Of a DNA stretch of 64,000 nucleotides, positions 16,633-24,793 are shown piece by piece. The translations under genes and the position numbers were made by a program. A model generated the notes under the pieces. That model saw nothing but the letters and a program-made list of their open reading frames with translations, was not told the DNA's origin and did not search any database. Position 1 is the stretch's first letter; each line of letters starts with the position of its first letter. This DNA is from Streptomyces malaysiensis subsp. samsunensis. Its GTDB lineage: Bacteria > Actinomycetota > Actinomycetes > Streptomycetales > Streptomycetaceae. The stretch is from contig NZ_JANIIC010000043.1 of NCBI RefSeq assembly GCF_024519315.1, positions 1-64,000 of the forward strand. Direction: 5' to 3'.

Positions 16633-18378
16633 ATGATTTCCCAAAAGATACTCGACGGTAGAAGCGAATTGACGTCCGAACCGGGGGAGGACCGGGATCA
16701 GCACGCCCGGGAGCTGGCCGCAGTGGTGCTCGCCGCGGGCAACGGCGAGCGCATGGGACCCGGCCCCCAGAAGGTGCTGCGCGAGGTGGGCGGCCGGGCC
16801 ATGCTCGGCCATGTCCTCGACGCCGTAGCCGAACTCGCCCCGCGGCGCACGGTCGTGGTCACCGGACACCACCGCGCGGACGTCGAGGAGTACCTCGCCG
16901 CCCGGTTCGCCGACGTCGCGCCCGCGCCGGAGACCGCCGTCCAGGAGCACCAGGGCGGCTACGGACACGCCCTGCTCACCGCCGTGAACCGGCTCCCGGA
17001 CTTCACCGGGACCATCCTGGTCAGCTGCGGGGACGCGCCGCTGCTCACCGGGGACACCCTGGCCCGGCTGGTCGCCGAGCACGAGAAGGCGGGCAACGCC
17101 ATGACCCTGCTGTCCGGCCGGCTGCCGGACACCACCGGCTACAGCCTGGTGCTGCGCTCCGAGGTGGGCGAGTACGAGGCCCTGCTGCCGCCGGACCGGG
17201 CCGATCGCCGCGAGCCCGGCGACGGCCCGGCGGGCGGACGGCTGCGCGAAGTGGGGGCGGGGGTCTACGCCTTCGACGCCGCCGCCCTGCGCGCGGCCTT
17301 CGACGACCTGCTGACGAGCGGCCGCACCTCCGGCGAGTACCTGGCCACCGTGCTCGACCACTTCACCGCGCACGACCTGCGCATCGGCATCACCGTCGCG
17401 GAGGACCCGGACGACATCCTGGGCGCCAACGACCAGGTCCAGCTGGCCCGGGTGCGGGCCGTTCTGCGCGACCGGATCAACCGCTGGTGGCTGGCGGCCG
17501 GGGTGGACATCGCCGACCCGGCGACGGCCTGGATCGACGTCGGCGCCAGGCTGGCGGCCGGAGCGGTCGTCCTGCCCAACACCCGGGTGCTCGGCGCCAG
17601 TTCGGTGGGGTGCGGCGCGGTGATCGGCCCGGACGCCGAGGTGCGGGACTCCGCCGTGGGCGAGGGGGCGCTGGTGGAGCGGTCCACCGTGACCGCCTCG
17701 GACATCGGCGCGGACGCCCGGGTGCGGGCCTACTCGACCGTGTCCCGGTCCGGGATCGGCGCCGGTGCCGAAGTCACCGGCTCGGTGCTGGACCAGGCGG
17801 TCCTGGGGGCGTCGGCGCAGGTCGGCCCGTACGCCTATGTGCGCCCCGACACCCGGCTGGACGAGGGCGCCAAGGTCGGCACGTTCGTGGAGATCAAGAA
17901 CTCCACGCTCGGCGCCGGGGCCAAGGTCCCGCATCTGTCGTACATCGGTGACGCGGACATCGGCGAGGGGAGCAACATCGGCGGCCTGTCCGGCTTCGCC
18001 AACTACGACGGCCGTAAGAAGTTCCGCTCCGTCGTGGGCCGCAACGTCCGCATCGGCGGCCAGAACGGGCTCATCGCACCGGTCACCATCGGCGACGGGG
18101 TCTACTCGGGCGCCCGCGCGCTGATCGCCGAGGACGTCCCGCCGGGCGCGCTCGTCATCTCCGAGGGGTCGCTCAAACAACGCAACATCCCCGGCTGGGT
18201 GCAGAAGAACCGGCCCGGCTCCGCGTCGGCGATCGCCGCGGCCATGGCCCAGGGCGAGACCGGGGAGCTGGAGACGGCCGACGGCGTCCGTCAGCGGGTC
18301 CCCCGCACCACCGAGCCGCCGGAGCCCCCCGCCGCGCACGAACCGTCCACCACCGATGACGAACGGTCCATGCCCTGA
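16633..18378 (+). CDS. glmU: GlmU-type bifunctional UDP-GlcNAc pyrophosphorylase/acetyltransferase paralogue
   Basis: A 581-residue two-domain protein. The N-terminal uridyltransferase has VVLAAGNGERMGPGPQKVL, the Rossmann motif, with Asn-Gly-Glu in place of the usual x-Gly-Thr. The C-terminal left-handed beta-helix shows many hexapeptides and retains HLSYIGD, NYDGRKKF and a VEIKNS lysine. The canonical TCNYDG and SDTQ segments are replaced by GFANYDG and GGQNGL. A 100-residue-plus excess over E. coli GlmU includes a Pro/Glu-rich tail. It should make UDP-GlcNAc for the cluster's glycosyltransferases. ATG 16633 has GGGAGGGG ten bases upstream. Its stop overlaps the deacetylase start as TGATG. 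The divergence suggests a cluster-dedicated paralogue, not the housekeeping copy. Confidence 0.88.
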   Translation: MISQKILDGRSELTSEPGEDRDQHARELAAVVLAAGNGERMGPGPQKVLREVGGRAMLGHVLDAVAELAPRRTVVVTGHHRADVEEYLAARFADVAPAPETAVQEHQGGYGHALLTAVNRLPDFTGTILVSCGDAPLLTGDTLARLVAEHEKAGNAMTLLSGRLPDTTGYSLVLRSEVGEYEALLPPDRADRREPGDGPAGGRLREVGAGVYAFDAAALRAAFDDLLTSGRTSGEYLATVLDHFTAHDLRIGITVAEDPDDILGANDQVQLARVRAVLRDRINRWWLAAGVDIADPATAWIDVGARLAAGAVVLPNTRVLGASSVGCGAVIGPDAEVRDSAVGEGALVERSTVTASDIGADARVRAYSTVSRSGIGAGAEVTGSVLDQAVLGASAQVGPYAYVRPDTRLDEGAKVGTFVEIKNSTLGAGAKVPHLSYIGDADIGEGSNIGGLSGFANYDGRKKFRSVVGRNVRIGGQNGLIAPVTIGDGVYSGARALIAEDVPPGALVISEGSLKQRNIPGWVQKNRPGSASAIAAAMAQGETGELETADGVRQRVPRTTEPPEPPAAHEPSTTDDERSMP

Positions 18379-19145
18379 TGCCCTCCCACATCCTCGTCGT
18401 CTCCCCGCACCTGGACGACGCCGCGCTGTCCGCCGGCAGCCGCATCCACCACCTGGCCTCCGAAGGCGCCGAGGTCACGGTCTTCACCATGTTCGCGGGC
18501 ATCCCGCCGCTGCCGTACTCGCCCATCGCCGAGTACTTCCACTACACCTGGGGCCTGGAGACCGAGCCGATGGAGCACCGGCGGGAGGAGGACCGCAAGG
18601 CCATGGCCCGGCTGGGCGCCACTCCGCTCCACGGCGAGTTCCTCGACGCGGTCTACCGGCGGCGGTCCGACGGCGGCTGGCTCATCGACGTCGACGGGCC
18701 GATGGTGCAGGGCAGCGAGGCCGTCGAGCCCCAGCTCTGCGACCTGCTCATGCGCGCCGTGGCCGAGCTGGCCGAGCGGATCCAGCCCGACGTGGTCCTC
18801 ACCAGCGCGGCGGTCGGCAACCACATCGACCACCGGCGCACCCGCGACGCGGTGGTCACCGCGCTCGCCGGGAAGGTCCCGGTGCGGTGCTGGGAGGACC
18901 TCCCCTACGGGCTGCGGGGCAGTGACATCCCCCCGCTTCCGGACGGCCGCGCCCTGCTGGACCCGGTGGCCGAGACCGCGGGGGAAGCCTCCTGGGCCGC
19001 CAAGTACGCGGCGATCGAGTGCTACCGCTCGCAGCACTCCATGCTCTGGCCGCCCGACGCGGACTTCCGGGACCTGTTCGACGCCCACGCCACGAGCCAT
19101 GGCGGCGGGACCCCGGCCGAGCTGTTCCGGCCGGTCGGCCCCTGA
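18378..19145 (+). CDS. PIG-L (LmbE-like) N-acetyl-sugar deacetylase
   Basis: A 255-residue zinc deacetylase. PHLDD at residues 10-14 provides the zinc His and Asp, and HIDHRRTRDAV near residue 155 supplies the third ligand. Family members remove the acetyl group from GlcNAc in mycothiol, GPI and glycopeptide (teicoplanin-type) biosynthesis. Translational coupling to a GlmU paralogue strongly suggests a GlcNAc-bearing substrate: the enzyme would convert an attached GlcNAc to glucosamine. Whether it acts on the glycosylated product or on a nucleotide sugar is not decided by the sequence. Confidence 0.9.
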   Translation: MPSHILVVSPHLDDAALSAGSRIHHLASEGAEVTVFTMFAGIPPLPYSPIAEYFHYTWGLETEPMEHRREEDRKAMARLGATPLHGEFLDAVYRRRSDGGWLIDVDGPMVQGSEAVEPQLCDLLMRAVAELAERIQPDVVLTSAAVGNHIDHRRTRDAVVTALAGKVPVRCWEDLPYGLRGSDIPPLPDGRALLDPVAETAGEASWAAKYAAIECYRSQHSMLWPPDADFRDLFDAHATSHGGGTPAELFRPVGP

Positions 19146-19170
19146 CCGACCGGACCCCCGTCCTCCCACC

Positions 19171-19204
19171 GGTGGCCCTCCGCGACGCCGCGCGAAGGGC
19201 CACC
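19171..19204. terminator. Bidirectional terminator hairpin
   Basis: GGTGGCCCT (19171-19179) pairs perfectly with AGGGCCACC (19196-19204), with further CGCG pairing inside the loop. It lies between the convergent deacetylase and MMPL genes. There is no T-run, as is common in high-GC actinobacteria. Confidence 0.7.
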
Positions 19205-19235
19205 GAGGCGTTCCGGCCGTCGCCGGAAGGTCGGG

Positions 19236-21404
19236 TCACACCCGTACGGTCTCGCCCGCCGCGTCGGGCTCCTCGGTCCGCCCCGGGCCGGAGGCGCCGG
19301 GCGCGCCGGGGGAGTCGTGGCGGTGGTTGGGCCACCACGCCTTGGAGCCGAGCATCGCGGTCACCGTGGGCACCAGCAGCAGCGCCATGATGAACGCGGT
19401 GAGCAGGATGCCGAAGGCGACGGCGAAGCCCATCTGCTGGAGCATGGTGTTGCTGGCCAGCATCAGCACACCGAAGGTGCCCGCCAGGATGATGGCGGCG
19501 GAACCGATCGTCGGCGCCGACTGGGCCACCGCGAGCCGCGCCGCCTCGGCCGGCGACTTGCCCTTGCGGACCTCCTCCCGCAATCGGGCCACCATCAGGA
19601 TGTTGTAGTCCGTACCGATCGCCACCACGAACAGATAGACCACGATCGGCAGCATGAAGAGCAGCCCGTTCTCGCCCCTGACGTCCTGGAACAGCCAGAC
19701 CGTCGAACCCAGGGTCGCGGCGAAGCCGAGACCCACGGCGAGCATCAGATACAGCGGTGCCACCACGCTGCGCAGCAGCAGGCCGAGGATCACCATGATG
19801 GCCAGGCCCGCGACCGGGAACACCAGCCGGTAGTCGTGGTTGACCGCGTCCTCGATATCGGCCAGCACCGCGGTCGTGCCGCCCACCAGGGCCTTGGTGC
19901 CGTCGGGCGCGGAGCTGTGCGCGGTGTCCCGCAGGTCCCCGGAGACCAGCTCGATGGCCTTCTCGGAGGCGGGCCGGTGCTTCAGCACGACGCTGAACTG
20001 GGCCACGTCGCCCTTGGGGTTGAGCCCGGCGGGGGAGACCTCGCCGACGCCCTCGACCCCCGCCAGCTTCTGCCGGAACCCGGTCAGCGCCGCGGGGTCC
20101 AGCTTGCCGCCGCCGTCCGACTGGACGTACACCAGGCTCGGGTCGGACTCACCGGCCGAGAAGCTCTTCTGGAGCTCCGCCATGGCCTGGACGGACTCCA
20201 GGTCCTTGGGCAGCGAGCTGTCGGTGTCGAACTCGGCCTTGAAGCCCAACGCGCCCACCGCGAGGGCGGCCAGCACACAGGCGGACACCGTGGCGATCAG
20301 CCCGGGACGGCGTGAGACCAGGGAGCCGGTGCCGTTGGCCAGCCGGTTGCGGGGGGCCCGCTGCCACGCCTTGGACGGCCAGAACGCCTTCGTCCCCAGC
20401 AGCGAGAACACCGCGGGCACCAGGGTGAGGGCCGCCACCAGCGTCACCGCGACGGAGATCGCCAGCGAGGGGCCCATGGCGCGCATGCTGCCCATCGTCG
20501 ACAGGGTCAGGGCGAGGAACGCCACGATGACCGCGCCGGCCGCCGAGGCGATGGTCTCGCCGACCCGGGAGACCGCGTTGACCAGGGCCTCCTTGGCCTC
20601 CTGACCCTGGCGGAGGTGTTCGCGGTAACGGAACAGCAGGAACAGCATGTAGTCCGTGCCGACGCCGAACAGCACCACGATCAGGATCGCGGACACTCCG
20701 CTGTCGGCCTCGAGCCCGAACCAATCGCTTGCGGTGGCGATCAGACCCTGGGCCATGATGAACATCACCAGGATCATCAGCACGGGCATGAACGCGATGA
20801 GCGGACTGCGGAAGATGGCGCCGAGCAGCACGATGATCAGGACCAGGGTGGCCATCATGATCATGGCGTCGGTGTCACCCTCGGACTCGGTGGCATCGAG
20901 GCCCGAGGCCGCCGGACCGGTCACATCGACCTTCAGCGAGGTGCCCTTCAGCAGCTTGTCGCGGTCCGCGCGCAGGTCCTTGATCGACTGCTGGGTGTCC
21001 TCGTCGTAGAGGTCCTTCTTGGTCGAGTAGATGTTGGCCAGCGCCATCTTGCCGTCCTTGGAGACGGCTTCGGGCGTGGTCACCACGGCCTTGAAGGTCT
21101 TGTACTGCTCGCCCTGGAACCCCTTGGTCGCCTTGATGACGGCGGCCTTGTCGGCCTCGGAGAGCTTGTTCCCGTCCGACCGCTGGTAGACCAGGATGGC
21201 CGCCGCGCTCTCCTGCTGCGGGAACGCCTGCTCCTGGATCTTGGACACCCGCACCGATTCATAGTGCGAGGGAAGGAAGTCGGCCTGGTCGGTGCTGGAC
21301 TTCAGCGGTGGGGCAAGGATGGCCAGGCCGACCGCCGCGATGACCCACAACGCGACGATCAGCCATGGACGGTTGACGGAGAACCGTCCTATTCGCCCGA
21401 ACAT
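19236..21404 (-). CDS. MMPL/RND-family exporter
   Basis: A 722-residue MmpL-type transporter with the standard duplicated layout: one membrane helix, an extracytoplasmic loop (residues 40-180), five or six helices, then the same repeated. Both halves carry the family signature, GVGTDYMLFLLFRYREHL and IGTDYNILMVARLREEV. ATG 21404 was chosen because AAGGAG is five bases upstream; the frame is open for 13 more codons without a ribosome site. MmpL proteins export lipids and lipopeptides using the proton gradient, which fits an acylated product. It is convergent with the deacetylase and may mark the right edge of the cluster. Confidence 0.93.
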   Translation of the reverse strand: MFGRIGRFSVNRPWLIVALWVIAAVGLAILAPPLKSSTDQADFLPSHYESVRVSKIQEQAFPQQESAAAILVYQRSDGNKLSEADKAAVIKATKGFQGEQYKTFKAVVTTPEAVSKDGKMALANIYSTKKDLYDEDTQQSIKDLRADRDKLLKGTSLKVDVTGPAASGLDATESEGDTDAMIMMATLVLIIVLLGAIFRSPLIAFMPVLMILVMFIMAQGLIATASDWFGLEADSGVSAILIVVLFGVGTDYMLFLLFRYREHLRQGQEAKEALVNAVSRVGETIASAAGAVIVAFLALTLSTMGSMRAMGPSLAISVAVTLVAALTLVPAVFSLLGTKAFWPSKAWQRAPRNRLANGTGSLVSRRPGLIATVSACVLAALAVGALGFKAEFDTDSSLPKDLESVQAMAELQKSFSAGESDPSLVYVQSDGGGKLDPAALTGFRQKLAGVEGVGEVSPAGLNPKGDVAQFSVVLKHRPASEKAIELVSGDLRDTAHSSAPDGTKALVGGTTAVLADIEDAVNHDYRLVFPVAGLAIMVILGLLLRSVVAPLYLMLAVGLGFAATLGSTVWLFQDVRGENGLLFMLPIVVYLFVVAIGTDYNILMVARLREEVRKGKSPAEAARLAVAQSAPTIGSAAIILAGTFGVLMLASNTMLQQMGFAVAFGILLTAFIMALLLVPTVTAMLGSKAWWPNHRHDSPGAPGASGPGRTEEPDAAGETVRV

Positions 21405-21762
21405 GACGCTCCTTAGGGATTTAAGGTTCCAGTAATAGGGCACGCTAGGACAGCCGTTCGGGCCGCACCATGTGTCCCCGTGGAAATCGGCCTGGGGGTT
21501 GAGGGCGGCTCCGCCAAACGGTTTAGGGAAGCGGTCCGTGTATCAGCATCCGTGCTGATGGCGCCCTCCATGCCCCGGGCCGACGGCCACCGTCCGAGTC
21601 TCGGGTGCCGCTGTGGAGGCGGGCCGTGAAGTGGGGCGGAACGACATGTTGTTGACAAAAATGGGGTGTGCGGCGGCCCGCCGTGGGCCCGACACCTCCC
21701 GCCCCGTCCGCTTCCTGACACCACATCCCGTACGCCTGGTCACGAGACCCCATCACGCCTCG
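21405..21762. other. Intergenic region with a palindrome upstream of the MMPL gene
   Basis: No gene is supported in these 358 bases; the ORFs here have poor codon use and no ribosome sites. At 21542-21559 an exact inverted repeat, ATCAGCA-TCCG-TGCTGAT, looks like an operator for a TetR- or MarR-type regulator of the MMPL gene. No such regulator is in the window. TTGACA at 21652-21657 has no matching -10 element. Confidence 0.45.
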
Positions 21763-22302
21763 TCAGGAGCGTCCCGAAGGGGGTTGGCGAAGGGCCGTCT
21801 TCGCGGCGTCGACGAACTCCGTGAGGGCCTGCCAGAACGGGCGGAAGGCGTCATGGAAGCGCTGCGGAGCATCCGGCTCACCCGAGCGCATCGCGCCCAG
21901 GGCGCGGTGGAACGGGCCGGTGGCCTTCTGTAGCGCGTTCGCGGCGGCGGCCGCGGCTTCCGGGCCCTCCAGTTCGACCACGCGCACACAGCGGCGCATC
22001 CTGCCGTACTCGTCGCGCTCGCGCTCGGCCAGTTCGTCCAGGAGGGCGGGGCGGCGCTCCGCCTCGCCGGTTCGCTGGACGGCGGCCACCTCCCAGTACA
22101 ACTCGCCCATGCTGTGGGTCTGTTCGATCAGATCGAGGTACGCGGTGCGGCGGCTGTCGCGCAGCCGCTCCACGCGCTGGGCGAGCGCCGCGGTGTCCGC
22201 CTGGATCCGGGCGGCCCGGGTGTTGCCGCGGCTGGTGACCCAGCTGGCCAGTACGGCCGTGCCGCCGGTGAGGGCTGCGATCCAGAACGTGTTGTCGGCC
22301 AT
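21763..22302 (-). CDS. Hypothetical protein with one membrane anchor and coiled coil
   Basis: A 179-residue protein. The N-terminus has a short hydrophobic segment, FWIAALTGGTAVLASWVTS, then a basic and acidic helical region (residues 30-100) with heptad-like spacing, and an Ala-rich second helical half. This matches many actinobacterial single-anchor cytoplasmic proteins with no assigned function. ATG 22302 is chosen over ATG 22329 because a G-run lies just upstream of it; support is weak for both. It is divergent from the ATPase gene at 22449. Confidence 0.65.
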   Translation of the reverse strand: MADNTFWIAALTGGTAVLASWVTSRGNTRAARIQADTAALAQRVERLRDSRRTAYLDLIEQTHSMGELYWEVAAVQRTGEAERRPALLDELAERERDEYGRMRRCVRVVELEGPEAAAAAANALQKATGPFHRALGAMRSGEPDAPQRFHDAFRPFWQALTEFVDAAKTALRQPPSGRS

Positions 22303-22448
22303 GGCCCCCCGTATCGTCCGCCACTCCATGAGCGCTGGTCATCCGCCGTCCCTTGGTCATCATCGGCCACCGCGGCTATCCCCCGATGGTAGGAAGATAC
22401 GGAAGGAGTAACGGTTCGGCGGTATGTGCCACAGATATGTTCCGGAGC

Positions 22449-23606
22449 ATGAGCGCATCCGGGCTGCTGCCCGCCAGGACCCAACTGCGGCCCGTGGTCT
22501 CCGAGTTGAGGCTGTCAGCCTTCAAGAGCCACCGCCGTGCCGCCTTCCCGCTGGGCCCGCTGACCCTGATCTCCGGGCCGAGCGGCAGCGGTAAGTCCGG
22601 GGTGCTGGAGGCGTACGCGGCGCTCGCGCGGCTCGCGGGCGGCGCCCGGCTCACGGAGGTGTTCCGCGATCCGGCCGCGTACATCCCGCGCCGGGCGCGG
22701 CCGGACCGGCAGGGGCGGCGCGGCTTCCGCATCGGCTGCACCGTGGACGGCCCGGTCGGGCCCGTACGGCTCGATGTCGCCGTCCAGGCCGAGCCCGAAC
22801 TGCGCATCGTGGGCGAGCGGATGACCGGGGCGGGGGAGACCCTGCTGGAGACGGCGCTGCGCGACCCCGGGCGGCGCTGTGTGCAGGCCGCCTGGCACAC
22901 CGCGGGAGCGGTCGCGGTCACCCGCGCCCCGCTGCCCGACGACCGGCTGGCCACCTCGCTGCTGCCGCTGCGGGTCGCGGGCACCACGGAGGGGCAGCGG
23001 CTCGCGCTGGCCGCCGCCGAGCAGGTGGTCATCGCGCTGCGCTCGGTCTTCCCCTGCGATCCGCGGCCGGAGCGGATGCGGGCGCCCGCGGTGCCCAGGG
23101 ACGGGCGGCTGCGCGGCTGCTGCGAGAACCTGGCCGCGGTCCTGCGGCGCACCAGCCGCGAATGCGGTACGCGGCACGCGGCGCTGGTCGCGGCGGTCCG
23201 GGCGGGGTGCGCGGGACCGGTCGAGGGCCTGGTCACGGAGGGGCGCGCGGACGGGGTGGTGCGGGCCCTGGTCCAGCAGGGCGAGTTCGGCGCGATGCCC
23301 GTGGAGCGGCTGGGCGACGGCGAGCTGCGCTATCTCGCCCTCGCGCTCGTGCTGTTGACCGGGCCCGGTGTGCTGGCCGTGGACCCGGCGGCCGATGTGC
23401 TCCCCGCGCGGCAGGTGCTGACCGTGCTGGCCGATGGATTCGACCGGTGTCTGGACCGGCGGCAGGCGCGGGAGCTCCTGGGGGTGGCGGCCCGGATGTG
23501 CGCACGGGGGCACATCCGGCTGGTGGGGACGGTGGGGGACGTGACGGGGGCGGTCGGGGACGCCCCCGTCACGGTGGTAAACCTGGGGCGTGAGCGAGTC
23601 CTATGA
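22449..23606 (+). CDS. P-loop ATPase of the AAA_21/RecF-like type with degenerate Walker B
   Basis: A 385-residue protein. The opening LRLSAFKSHRRAAFPLGPLT with ISGPSGSGKSGVLEAYAAL is the N-terminal strand and Walker A of SMC/RecF-like ATPases. VERLGDGELRYLALALVLL corresponds to the signature helix. The Walker B position reads LAVDPAADVLP: the Asp is kept, but the usual following Glu and His-Pro are missing, so hydrolysis may be impaired. No ribosome site precedes ATG 22449, but TATGTT (22436-22441) lies seven bases upstream, the geometry of a leaderless transcript. The last 17 bases overlap the MazG-like gene, implying coupled expression. The function is unknown. Confidence 0.75.
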   Translation: MSASGLLPARTQLRPVVSELRLSAFKSHRRAAFPLGPLTLISGPSGSGKSGVLEAYAALARLAGGARLTEVFRDPAAYIPRRARPDRQGRRGFRIGCTVDGPVGPVRLDVAVQAEPELRIVGERMTGAGETLLETALRDPGRRCVQAAWHTAGAVAVTRAPLPDDRLATSLLPLRVAGTTEGQRLALAAAEQVVIALRSVFPCDPRPERMRAPAVPRDGRLRGCCENLAAVLRRTSRECGTRHAALVAAVRAGCAGPVEGLVTEGRADGVVRALVQQGEFGAMPVERLGDGELRYLALALVLLTGPGVLAVDPAADVLPARQVLTVLADGFDRCLDRRQARELLGVAARMCARGHIRLVGTVGDVTGAVGDAPVTVVNLGRERVL

Positions 23607-23952
23607 GAGCGAGCGACGAACCGACGGCCTGGATGTGGCGGTGTTGCAGCGCAGGCTGGCCGCCTTCGCGGCGGCGCGCGACTGGCAGCGGTACCACACC
23701 CCCAAGAACCTCGCGGCGGCGCTGAGCGTCGAGGCGTCGGAGCTGGTGGAGATCTTCCAGTGGCTGACGCCCGAGCAGTCGGCGCGGGTGATGGAGGACG
23801 AGGGCGCGGCGGCCCGGGTCGAGGACGAGGTCGCCGATGTGCTGGCCTATCTGCTCCAGTTCTGCGAGGTGCTGGGGATCGACGCGCTCGCGGCGCTCTC
23901 GGCGAAGATCGACCGGAACGAGGGGCGGTTCCCGGCGAACGGGGGGCGCTGA
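23590..23952 (+). CDS. MazG-like nucleotide pyrophosphohydrolase
   Basis: A 120-residue protein of the all-alpha NTP pyrophosphatase group. The metal-binding helices are visible as LSVEASELVEIFQW (ExxE) and VEDEVADVLAYLLQFCEVLG (ExxD). W and H in DWQRYHTPKNLA are typical of the MazG-like or dCTPase-like subgroup. It would hydrolyse (d)NTPs to monophosphates and so act in nucleotide-pool cleaning. GTG 23590 overlaps the end of the ATPase gene. The coding end merges into a run of imperfect repeats that copy its stop-codon region. Confidence 0.88.
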   Translation: MSESYESERRTDGLDVAVLQRRLAAFAAARDWQRYHTPKNLAAALSVEASELVEIFQWLTPEQSARVMEDEGAAARVEDEVADVLAYLLQFCEVLGIDALAALSAKIDRNEGRFPANGGR

Positions 23953-24110
23953 ACGGCGGACGGGGGCGCTCATCGCGACGTACGGGGGCGCTGATCGCGA
24001 AGGGCGGCCAGGCGCTGATCGTGAACGGGGGCTTTGGCGGTGAATGGGGGGTCTGGCGGTGAACGGGGGACTATGGCAGTGAACGGGCGGTGTGGCGGTG
24101 AACCGTGATC
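23941..24110. repeat. Imperfect tandem repeats after the MazG-like gene
   Basis: Two interleaved units recur. One is close to GGGGGCGCTGATCGCGA (three copies, the first containing the gene's TGA stop). The other is close to TGGCGGTGAACGGGGG (four copies towards 24110). The repeats are degenerate and lie between a stop codon and the next promoter region. No gene is supported here. Confidence 0.7.
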
Positions 24111-24145
24111 TCGCCCGTCCATAGAGCGTTTGCCCCCGCATTTCG

Positions 24146-24247
24146 TCACTCTCCGTAGTGAGAAAGTTATCCACACCGCAACTGTTGTCAACAGATTCCT
24201 GAATTCCCCTAGCTTTTCTGCCTGTTAATCATCACTCTGGGTAGTGG
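24146..24247 (+). promoter_or_regulatory. Regulatory region with two related palindromes
   Basis: TCACT-CTCCGT-AGTGA at 24146-24161 and TCACT-CTGGGT-AGTGG at 24232-24247 are near-copies 86 bases apart. Between them lie TTATCCACA (24167-24175), the exact palindrome CTGTTG-T-CAACAG (24182-24194), and a weak TTGTCA/TAGCTT pair spaced 19 bases. The region is AT-richer than its surroundings and stands upstream of the gene at 24290. It most likely binds one regulator at two sites flanking the promoter. Confidence 0.55.
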
Positions 24248-24289
24248 AGGAGTGACGGGCTCGGAAGTCCGTTGAGAGGGGTGCGGGGA

Positions 24290-24775
24290 ATGGACGCGAT
24301 GCGGCTGATCGGTGTCACCCGGCACGCCCTGGCAAAGGCCGGGAGCGTGCACGACATCGTGGCCGAAGCCTGGCAGGTTCAAGCGCTGGCCGAAGCGGTC
24401 GGCGGATATTTCGTGGTGAGCGGCCCGGCGGCCGCGCGAGCGGAGGCGCGCGGTCTGTGCGAGGCGGGCGGGCGGGCGCGCGGCGCCCTCTTCCGCCCGG
24501 CGCTGCACCACCCCACGCTGCGCGGCGGCGGTTTACGGGCCGCCCAGCTCTCGGAGGTGCGCGATCCGAGAGGGGTGCTGCTGGCGCTGGGGGAGCTGCT
24601 CGCGGAGGCGGGCTTCGCGCTGGTCGGGGTCGCCTCCAACACCGAGGAGGAGGCGCTGTACTGGCAGTGCGTGGAGGCGATCGACGCGGCGGACGAGGCC
24701 CGGGACCGGGTGCACGGAATGCTGAGGCATCTCACCTTCCGCGAATGGGGTGGGGAGTGGGGTGGTGCCGCGTGA
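24290..24775 (+). CDS. Conserved actinobacterial protein, DUF6099-like
   Basis: A 161-residue soluble helical protein beginning MDAMRLIGVTRHALAKAG. It resembles, from memory, a Streptomyces family of unknown function (DUF6099); this is not certain. ATG 24290 has AGAGGGG eight bases upstream. Codon 82 is TTA (24533-24535), the rare leucine codon read by the developmental tRNA gene bldA in Streptomyces. Its expression is therefore likely tied to differentiation. That agrees with the unusually structured promoter region. No catalytic motif is seen. Confidence 0.7.
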   Translation: MDAMRLIGVTRHALAKAGSVHDIVAEAWQVQALAEAVGGYFVVSGPAAARAEARGLCEAGGRARGALFRPALHHPTLRGGGLRAAQLSEVRDPRGVLLALGELLAEAGFALVGVASNTEEEALYWQCVEAIDAADEARDRVHGMLRHLTFREWGGEWGGAA

Positions 24776-24793
24776 AGATGCAGGATGGGTGGC

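Noticed and set aside
21652..21657. TTGACA considered as a promoter -35
   Set aside because: No -10 hexamer at 16-19 bases and no gene following on that strand.
21413..21933. Several ORFs of 66-106 codons upstream of the MMPL gene
   Set aside because: Overlapping in many frames, poor codon bias, no ribosome sites or recognisable domains.
24167..24175. TTATCCACA considered as a replication-origin DnaA box
   Set aside because: A single copy in a promoter region with no dnaA/dnaN nearby and no clustering; more likely incidental or part of a regulator site.
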